From: Balneolaceae bacterium | Lineage (GTDB): Bacteria > Bacteroidota > Rhodothermia > Balneolales > Balneolaceae | Reading direction: 5' to 3' | DNA: 5,306 bases | Assembly: GCA_003555185.1 (NCBI GenBank) | Contig: PWFZ01000193.1 | Span: forward strand, 1-5,306 | Shown: piece by piece, positions 1-4,396 of the stretch | Layout of the letters: each line of letters begins with the position of its first letter | Position numbering within the stretch: the stretch's first letter is position 1 | Notes under the pieces: model-generated | What the model saw: only the letters and a program-made list of their open reading frames with translations | What the model was told of the DNA's origin: nothing | Databases searched by the model: none | Program-made: the position numbers and the translations under genes

Positions 1-1569
1 CCGGTTACAAAACTGACCGATATTGGCGGACAATTTCCTGCATGGGACTGGGAAGGACGAACCGTTTACTGGTCCATTGGAAATGCATTGGTCACCTACG
101 ATTTAGACGGTGCCAAAGAACGTGAGCGGGAACAGGAAAAGTACGACCGCGAAAAAGAAGCTGAAAAGGATGAGTCTGAAAATGGCGAAGAAAGGGATGC
201 TGACGAGGAAACTGATGAAAAAGAAGAAGATCCCGATCGTCCTGAAGATTACACCCCTGAAGAACATCGGATTGAAATAAAAACAACCCGGGATATTCCC
301 CAGGGAACTCTTGTTCTGCGTGGTGCAACCGCCATTACGATGAACGGCTACGAAATTATTGAGAACGCAGATATTGTGATCAGAAATAATCGTATTCATG
401 CAATTGGGGAACACGGATCTGTTGATATTCCCGATGGTGCCGACGTAAAAGATATGACCGGCCGGACTATTGTGCCGGGCTTTGTGGATACACATGCCCA
501 CGTTCGTCCATTCAGAAATTTACACCAGCCACAGATATGGTCGTTTATGGCTAATCTTGCCTATGGAGTTACAACTCTTAGAGATCCTCAAACAGGAACC
601 ACAGATCTGTTAACATATGCAGATCAGGTAGAAGCGGGACAGCTGTTGGGGCCACGTATTTATCAAACCGGACCCGGTGTATTCTGGTCGGAGCAGATCA
701 GTAGTTTAGAGGAGGCCGAAGAAGTACTGAGCCGCTACAGTAAGTATTACGATACTAAAACCATAAAAATGTACGTAGCCGGAAATCGTGAGCAACGACA
801 GTGGATTCTTGAAGCCGCAAAAAACCAGGAATTAATGCCAACCACCGAAGGCTCACTGGATATGAAACTGAATCTGAATATGCTTATTGATGGGTATTCC
901 GGACAGGAGCATAATTTCCCAATCACACCTGTTTATTCTGATGTGGTTCAGATGACGGCGGAATCACAAATTGCCTACACCCCCACATTATTAGTAACAT
1001 ACGGCGGACCATGGGCAGAGAATTATTTCTTTGCCACAGAGGATGCTGCCAATGATCCAAAGCTTAGATATTTCACACCAAAACGGGACCTGGATGGAAA
1101 AGCCAGACGTCGTGGAGCCGGATGGTTTCATGAAGATGAGTACGTCATGGATCGTCAATCACAAACCGTAAAGGAGATTTATGAAGGAGGTGGTATTGTA
1201 GGTGTGGGGAGTCACGGGCAGCTGCAGGGGCTTGGATATCACTGGGAGCTCTGGGCAATGGCCTGGGATGATATGGATCCCCACAAAGCACTTCGTACAG
1301 CTACTATCCACGGTGCAAAAGCACTTGGACTTGCCGGAGACATTGGATCGCTGGAAGAAGGAAAAATGGCTGATTTGGTTATTCTTTCACAAAACCCGCT
1401 CGACAACATCCGACACACTAACACAATTGAGCGCGTGATGATGAACGGACGCCTGTATGATGGAAATAATCTCCATCAAGAGTGGCCCACTGTAAAGGGA
1501 ACCGGAACGCTTTGGTTTCAACAGGATGGACCTAATGGGCTTCCGGGATTAGAGCAGATGGGTGACTAA
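1..1569 (+). CDS. TolB/PD40-propeller amidohydrolase, C-terminal 522 residues (5' end off window)
   Basis: The reading frame is open from base 1, so the TTG at 88 is not a real start; the gene begins upstream. Residues 1-35 look like the last blade of a TolB/PD40 beta-propeller (PAWDWEGRTVYWSIGNAL). Residues 39-89 are a highly charged linker. The amidohydrolase domain follows: VLRGATAITM, then GRTIVPGFVDTHAHV with the metal-binding pair H165/H167, GVTTLRDP, K256 in TIKMYVAG (candidate carboxylated lysine), TTEG near 281-284, H304 in GQEHNFP, GSHGQLQGLG with H405, and the C-terminal beta-sandwich signature GSLEEGKMADLVIL. Full-length relatives, as I recall them, are roughly 1,000-1,100 residues, exported, and annotated only as amidohydrolases. 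Imidazolonepropionase- or prolidase-like hydrolysis of an amide or peptide is inferred; the substrate is unknown. The gene converges on the minus-strand esterase homologue and ends in TAA. The family call is firm, the function is not. Confidence 0.93.
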   Translation, partial: PVTKLTDIGGQFPAWDWEGRTVYWSIGNALVTYDLDGAKEREREQEKYDREKEAEKDESENGEERDADEETDEKEEDPDRPEDYTPEEHRIEIKTTRDIPQGTLVLRGATAITMNGYEIIENADIVIRNNRIHAIGEHGSVDIPDGADVKDMTGRTIVPGFVDTHAHVRPFRNLHQPQIWSFMANLAYGVTTLRDPQTGTTDLLTYADQVEAGQLLGPRIYQTGPGVFWSEQISSLEEAEEVLSRYSKYYDTKTIKMYVAGNREQRQWILEAAKNQELMPTTEGSLDMKLNLNMLIDGYSGQEHNFPITPVYSDVVQMTAESQIAYTPTLLVTYGGPWAENYFFATEDAANDPKLRYFTPKRDLDGKARRRGAGWFHEDEYVMDRQSQTVKEIYEGGGIVGVGSHGQLQGLGYHWELWAMAWDDMDPHKALRTATIHGAKALGLAGDIGSLEEGKMADLVILSQNPLDNIRHTNTIERVMMNGRLYDGNNLHQEWPTVKGTGTLWFQQDGPNGLPGLEQMGD

Positions 1570-1575
1570 GAAGCC

Positions 1576-1610
1576 AATCTTATTACGCAGCAAAGTTGCG
1601 TAACAAGATT
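1576..1610. repeat. 14-nt inverted repeat just after the amidohydrolase stop
   Basis: Arms AATCTTATTACGCA (1576-1589) and TGCGTAACAAGATT (1597-1610) enclose the 7-nt loop GCAAAGT, six bases past the stop codon. The only mismatch is A1582 opposite C1604. In a minus-strand RNA it becomes a G-U pair, so the helix is complete only in that orientation. On the plus strand the hairpin is followed by a weak T-rich run (ATAAATTTCTTT), so it could act as a 3'-end stabiliser or poor terminator for the amidohydrolase mRNA. The pairing is seen; the role is inferred. Confidence 0.5.
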
Positions 1611-1650
1611 ATAAATTTCTTTCCAAAAGAAGAAGCTTTATAAAATTAAC

Positions 1651-1735
1651 AACGATGTCATGCCGGACCCCGATCCGCTCATTTTTTGAACGCGTAGCGA
1701 CATCTCCGCCCTTTCAAAGTTGGGAGATGCCGTGT
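1651..1735. repeat. Possible dispersed intergenic palindromic repeat (REP-like)
   Basis: This GC-richer island sits in AT-rich spacer. GATGTC (1654-1659) pairs with GACATC (1699-1704), enclosing CGGA/TCCG (1664-1667 and 1674-1677). Alternatively, CATCTCC (1701-1707) pairs with GGAGATG (1723-1729) around a CTTTCAAAG palindrome. The wording (TGTCATGCCGGACC, GACATCTCC) resembles short dispersed repeats I recall from Bacteroidota intergenic regions, but its copy number cannot be seen here. A frame that opens within it at 1655 (71 codons) has no family resemblance and runs through the terminator, so I do not call it a gene. Confidence 0.4.
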
Positions 1736-1743
1736 TGGAAACT

Positions 1744-1806
1744 AAACCTGTCAGGTTTATCAAAGTTTAAATCAGAACTAGATTTTACTACAAACCTGAC
1801 AGGTTT
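1744..1806. repeat. Paired 15-bp inverted repeats AAACCTGTCAGGTTT / AAACCTGACAGGTTT
   Basis: The copy at 1744-1758 is the exact reverse complement of the copy at 1792-1806. Each copy is itself a palindrome around a single central base (AAACCTG-x-CAGGTTT). The DNA can therefore form either two small hairpins or one long 15-bp stem. The 33-nt interior holds a further small hairpin (AAATC 1769-1773, GATTT 1781-1785). AAAGTTTA (1762-1769) also complements TAAACTTT (1813-1820). Such ACCTGxCAGGT palindromes are, from memory, frequent at gene ends in Bacteroidota. A role as bidirectional terminator or REP-type repeat is inferred. Confidence 0.6.
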
Positions 1807-1824
1807 TGTTTATAAACTTTTCTC

Positions 1825-1861
1825 AAAAGCCGAAATGAGTAATCACATTTCGGCTTTTTTT
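1825..1861 (+). terminator. Intrinsic terminator between convergent genes
   Basis: A perfect 13-bp stem, AAAAGCCGAAATG (1825-1837) with CATTTCGGCTTTT (1846-1858), has an 8-nt loop and ends in a run of seven Ts (1855-1861) on the plus strand. This is a textbook factor-independent terminator for the plus-strand transcript. It starts 255 bases after the amidohydrolase stop, leaving the repeats inside the 3' UTR. Read from the minus strand the same stem is followed by only four Ts and lies 27 bases past the stop of the esterase homologue, so it probably serves that gene too. Confidence 0.88.
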
Positions 1862-1885
1862 ATAAAGTAACTTGAGGTCCCAAGC

Positions 1886-3184
1886 TTAATCAAGCACATC
1901 TAAAATATCGGTCTCACGGATAAATATAAATGCGTTATACCGATCGGGCATCACCGTATTCACATAGTTTCCTTGTGACTCCTGCTCGGGTTGATAGATT
2001 ACACCAATTGCCCTGTGGCGAACAGGATTTTGCAGAAGGTTATTAATCTCCGGATTGTTAAACAGTAAATAAAACTGCTCCTCATTAAATTCTGCCAGCG
2101 TTGCCTCCCAGCTGTTATTCATTGCCGGCGGGGTATCCATTACTTGCAATGGCCCTTCCCATTGTCGCCCGGCAAGTACACGGCCTTCATATGTGCCAAA
2201 ACCTATTGCAAATACACTTTCCTCACCCAAATCCTCCTTTGCAAGCTGACCAATATTTACCGCTCCCTGACGGCCCATGTCCGTTGCACGGGCATCGCCG
2301 ATATGGGTATTGTGTGCCCAAACTATCCCCTTGCTGTCATCTCCATAAAATTGTAGCAAACGATTTGCGGTCTGATAAAAATGAGACGCCCGGCTATTCC
2401 AGCTCGCCGCACCGGGTTCTAAATTCCCCCGATAATGCTCCTCTGCATTTTTCGCAGCTTTTGCACTTTGTTCTGCATTGAAAAATTTCCATTGGGAAGC
2501 GTCAAACCCATCTGTTTGCCGAACCCAATCCAAAACCTCATTCATTTCTAATTCACACCCTTCACCCGTTTGCTGTACCATGCGTAAATACCCTTGAATA
2601 TCCCTGAACCTTGTGATACAGGAATACGCATTTTCTACCCGAACGGCCATCTCCGGGTTAACCTCTTCAAAAAAGGTGGTTACCTGCTGCATGGCATCTC
2701 GCTTTGCATAAAGGTCCACACCATAAAATCCTACCCGCTGCTCAGGCTCAAGATCTTTGTTGTGATCATGCATCCACTGAATGAGGCTTTTTACCTCCTG
2801 ATTTCTCCACATCCATAATGGCCACCGGTCGATATAGTTCATTGCGTCTTCAATGGATGCGGGTGCTTCCGGCTTATGCTTCACAAATTCATTAATGCGA
2901 GACATCGCAGGCCAGTCACCCTCCACAGCAATAAAATTGTACCCCTTCTCTGTGATTAGCTTTTTGCTCATTTCCGCACGCAATTCGTAGAACTCAGACG
3001 TTCCGTGCGAGGCTTCCCCCATCAGCACAAGCTTTTGCTGATCTACTTCGTCAAATAGTGTCTCCATTTCATCAACGGTAGAAAATGGCTGAATAAATTC
3101 AGACAGATTTTGAGATTGAACAGCTGAGAAAAAACCGGAACTGATAAGAAATAAAACAGATAAAAATGCTGGCAATGATTTCAT
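1886..3184 (-). CDS. Secreted erythromycin-esterase-family protein
   Basis: The product has 432 residues. It starts with a Sec signal peptide: MK, a hydrophobic stretch around residues 5-20, and a likely cut near AVQSQ (residues 21-25). This export signal supports the ATG at 3184. The body matches the erythromycin esterase / succinoglycan-biosynthesis family: VLMGEASHGTSEFYELRAEM with E57, H60 and R69; AVEGDWPA with E88; WPLWMWRNQE; GFYGVDLYA; and WAHNTHIGDA with H291 and H294. The spacings H60-R69 (9) and H60-E88 (28) fit the active-site layout I recall for EreB (H46, R55, E74), so the active site appears intact. Ere enzymes hydrolyse the macrolide lactone, but most environmental homologues have no proven substrate, and a periplasmic location is unlike classical EreA/EreB. 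No Shine-Dalgarno is visible. A TATAAAAT run lies at 3204-3211, about 20 bases upstream. The domain call is firm; macrolide resistance is not supported by sequence alone. Confidence 0.93.
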   Translation of the reverse strand: MKSLPAFLSVLFLISSGFFSAVQSQNLSEFIQPFSTVDEMETLFDEVDQQKLVLMGEASHGTSEFYELRAEMSKKLITEKGYNFIAVEGDWPAMSRINEFVKHKPEAPASIEDAMNYIDRWPLWMWRNQEVKSLIQWMHDHNKDLEPEQRVGFYGVDLYAKRDAMQQVTTFFEEVNPEMAVRVENAYSCITRFRDIQGYLRMVQQTGEGCELEMNEVLDWVRQTDGFDASQWKFFNAEQSAKAAKNAEEHYRGNLEPGAASWNSRASHFYQTANRLLQFYGDDSKGIVWAHNTHIGDARATDMGRQGAVNIGQLAKEDLGEESVFAIGFGTYEGRVLAGRQWEGPLQVMDTPPAMNNSWEATLAEFNEEQFYLLFNNPEINNLLQNPVRHRAIGVIYQPEQESQGNYVNTVMPDRYNAFIFIRETDILDVLD

Positions 3185-3235
3185 AACAAGACGAGGTAAT
3201 TTGATTTTATAACGAATTGCAAATTAACAGATTTC

Positions 3236-3346
3236 ACTATCAAGTACGAATAGTCGACGTAGCTCAGGTCGCTGACCTTAAGCCTATTATTTGTACTAAT
3301 GCGTGGTTAGTACAGTTCGCGGGTCAGCAGACGCCGCGATACGCAT
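3236..3346. repeat. Composite hairpin array, possibly a REP/BIME-like element
   Basis: Four hairpins lie almost end to end upstream of the esterase homologue. (1) ACTAT/ATAGT, 3236-3240 and 3250-3254. (2) GCT-c-AGGTC / GACCT-ta-AGC, 3262-3283, preceded by GTAG at 3259-3262. (3) TGTACTAA/TTAGTACA, 3292-3299 and 3307-3314, 8 bp. (4) TCGCGGGTC / GAC-g-CCGCGA, 3317-3339. The cores of 2 and 4 are related in inverted orientation: GCTGACC at 3271-3277 is the exact complement of GGTCAGC at 3322-3328. The loop of hairpin 3 (TGCGT, 3300-3304) complements ACGCA at 3341-3345. A GTAG before a GC-rich hairpin, with inverted copies, recalls RAYT-associated REP pairs. No transposase is present here, so this identity is an inference. 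Confidence 0.45.
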
Positions 3347-3369
3347 GGCAGCCCAAGCAACAAGCATCC

Positions 3370-3403
3370 AGACCTCACGGGTTTTCAAAAACCCGTGAGG
3401 TCT
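3370..3403. repeat. Perfect 16-bp inverted repeat past the SDR gene (terminator-like)
   Basis: AGACCTCACGGGTTTT (3370-3385) and its exact complement (3388-3403) are separated by only two bases (CA). It lies 13 bases beyond the stop codon of the minus-strand SDR gene, where a transcription terminator is expected. However, the T run lies in the apex of the hairpin and not after it, so it is not a canonical intrinsic terminator. The ACCTCACGGGTTTT palindrome belongs to the type of gene-end repeat I remember from Bacteroidota genomes. Terminator, mRNA 3'-end stabiliser and dispersed REP-like repeat are all possible. Confidence 0.65.
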
Positions 3404-3416
3404 TATTCTAAACGAA

Positions 3417-4256
3417 TCACCCTACCAACTCTTCACTAATCTCCCACAATTTCTTACACTTCTGATCATTTGTTGCGGCCCTCCTGCTTGGTTTTGCCGG
3501 TTTTTCTTTTGAAAAATATTTCCCTGAATGTTTTTCAATTCCCGGTTCAGTACAGAGATAGATCGATGTCTGCGCACCTTTTTCAGGAGACATCATAAAT
3601 AGGCGCGCGAGGTTAAAGAATTTGGCAAAAAGAGAATTCGATTCCACCGCAAAATTGGTATTTACTACTCCCGGATGCAGACTGTAGGTGTTGATGTCTT
3701 TATCTTTGAGTTCCTTATTCAGCTGATGCGTAAACATCATGTTAAAGAGTTTTGAGTTTCCGTACGCCTTTGAGGCGCTGTATCCATTTTCCAACTGAAT
3801 ATTATCTGGAGCAAATTCTCCATACCGATGTGCTTCGGATGCCACATTAATAACCCGGGATGATTCTGTTTTTTCCAGTAGGGACATTAATTCTTTGGTG
3901 AGCAAAAAATAGGCGAGATGATTGACTGCAAATGTAAGCTCAATGCCATCCTGGGTTTCCTGACGCTTTCCATTAGGCAAAAAACCGGCGTTATTGACCA
4001 GTCGATCCAGCCGTTTATACTTTTTCTTTATTTCTGCAGCCGTCTCTTTGACTTGGTCCTGATCACTTAGATCACAAATCAGGATATCTGCCCGATCGTT
4101 ACCGGTATCCTCGGTTATTTCTTTTTTAGCAGCTTCCGCTTTTTCGGGGTTTCGGCAGATCATTACTACGCGAAAACCCTCATCCAAAAGAGCTTTTGAT
4201 GTGATTTTTCCAATCCCTGAATTAGCGCCTGTTACAACTGCAACTTTCTCGTTCAT
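3417..4256 (-). CDS. Short-chain dehydrogenase/reductase (SDR), retinol-dehydrogenase-like
   Basis: The 279-residue product is a classical SDR with a Rossmann fold and no signal peptide, so it is cytoplasmic. All key motifs are present in order: the cofactor loop TGANSGIG (residues 9-16); R35 after strand beta-2 (ICRNPEKA), which favours NADP(H); CDLSD with D62 contacting the adenine; NNAG (88-91); N112 in AVNHLAYF; S140 in INVASEAH; the catalytic pair Y165/K169 in YGNSK; and HPGVVNT (194-200). The overall pattern (CRNPEKAEAA, NHLAYFLLT, SKLFNMMF) resembles the retinol-dehydrogenase/WWOX-like branch. Its substrate is probably a carbonyl or alcohol on a lipophilic molecule, but it is not predictable from sequence. 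The ATG at 4256 gives a standard N-terminus (MNEKVAVVTGANSGIG). No proper Shine-Dalgarno precedes it; instead a helix arm ends right at the start codon. Neighbours suggest no pathway. Confidence 0.95.
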   Translation of the reverse strand: MNEKVAVVTGANSGIGKITSKALLDEGFRVVMICRNPEKAEAAKKEITEDTGNDRADILICDLSDQDQVKETAAEIKKKYKRLDRLVNNAGFLPNGKRQETQDGIELTFAVNHLAYFLLTKELMSLLEKTESSRVINVASEAHRYGEFAPDNIQLENGYSASKAYGNSKLFNMMFTHQLNKELKDKDINTYSLHPGVVNTNFAVESNSLFAKFFNLARLFMMSPEKGAQTSIYLCTEPGIEKHSGKYFSKEKPAKPSRRAATNDQKCKKLWEISEELVG

Positions 4257-4368
4257 ACCCTGTTTTCTTTGTTGAATTCAATCTGTTAACAAAGAGTCGC
4301 AGGAATATGATTCCCAATAACTTTGACTCCCCTTTTTCAGGAGCCAAAGTTATTTACTAAAACAGGGT
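4257..4368 (-). promoter_or_regulatory. Four-helix structured leader abutting the SDR start codon (candidate RNA element)
   Basis: Read on the minus strand, this 112-nt stretch can fold as a closed multibranch junction. P1 pairs ACCCTGTTTT (4368-4359) with AAAACAGGGT (4266-4257), a perfect 10 bp. Inside are P2, a 15-bp stem (4354-4340 with 4330-4316); P3, GGAAT/ATTCC (4314-4310 with 4306-4302); and P4, CTTTGTT/AACAAAG (4294-4288 with 4273-4267). P4 and P1 stack without a gap. The 3' arm of P1 ends at the base before the SDR ATG. In P2 the one imperfect position is A-C on the plus strand but G-U on the minus strand, which fits RNA made from the minus strand. It matches no riboswitch class that I recognise. 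It could instead be a small terminal-inverted-repeat element or chance pairing in AT-rich DNA. Confidence 0.45.
4316..4354 (-). terminator. 15-bp hairpin after the surface-protein gene (possible terminator)
   Basis: AATAACTTTGGCTCC and GGAGTCAAAGTTATT (minus strand) form a 15-bp stem with one G-U pair and a 9-nt loop, 43 bases beyond the stop of the minus-strand gene that ends at 4397. It is the strongest hairpin in this spacer and could end that gene's transcript. No T run follows it on the minus strand (GGGAATC comes next), so it is not a good intrinsic terminator. The same stem is helix P2 of the candidate SDR leader. Confidence 0.35.
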
Positions 4369-4371
4369 GAT

Positions 4372-4381
4372 CAAAATTATA
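4372..4381 (-). promoter_or_regulatory. Candidate promoter -10 region for the SDR gene
   Basis: On the minus strand, bases 4381-4376 read TATAAT. Overlapping them, bases 4379-4372 read TAATTTTG, which fits the TAnnTTTG -7 box described for Bacteroidota. Either box would place the transcription start at about 4369-4365, at the first bases of the P1 helix, so the predicted leader coincides with the structured element. No good -35 or -33 TTG box is seen at the expected distance; that position lies inside the end of the upstream coding region. This is a match to consensus only. Confidence 0.4.
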
Positions 4382-4396
4382 AGCACTATTACATTT

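Noticed and set aside
88..90. TTG as the start of the amidohydrolase gene
   Set aside because: The frame is open upstream to base 1 and encodes propeller-like sequence, so the gene is truncated by the window edge.
103..501. 132-codon minus-strand frame opposite the amidohydrolase
   Set aside because: It is a shadow of the charged-linker codons: GAA/GAT-rich sense DNA gives stop-free Phe/Leu-rich antisense. The sense strand has clear family motifs.
1744..1806. CRISPR array from the two similar 15-mers
   Set aside because: There are only two copies and they are in inverted orientation. There is no regular spacer series and no cas gene.
1655..1870. 71-codon plus-strand frame (MSCRTPIRSFFERVATSP...)
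   Set aside because: It is built from intergenic repeat sequence, contains the inverted-repeat pair and runs through the intrinsic terminator. It has no ribosome binding site and no protein-like pattern.
2101..2481. 126-codon plus-strand frame within the esterase homologue
   Set aside because: The minus strand carries conserved motifs throughout. The plus frame is rich in Pro, His and Cys and looks like no protein family.
3256..3340. tRNA-like wording (GTAGCTCAGGT resembles a tRNA D-arm)
   Set aside because: No acceptor stem, anticodon arm or T-arm (GGTTCGAATCC-type) lies at the right spacing. The region folds as separate hairpins.
3251..3403. Integron attC site or IS200/IS605 end
   Set aside because: There are no GTTRRRY/RYYYAAC core sites, no neighbouring integrase and no transposase in the window.
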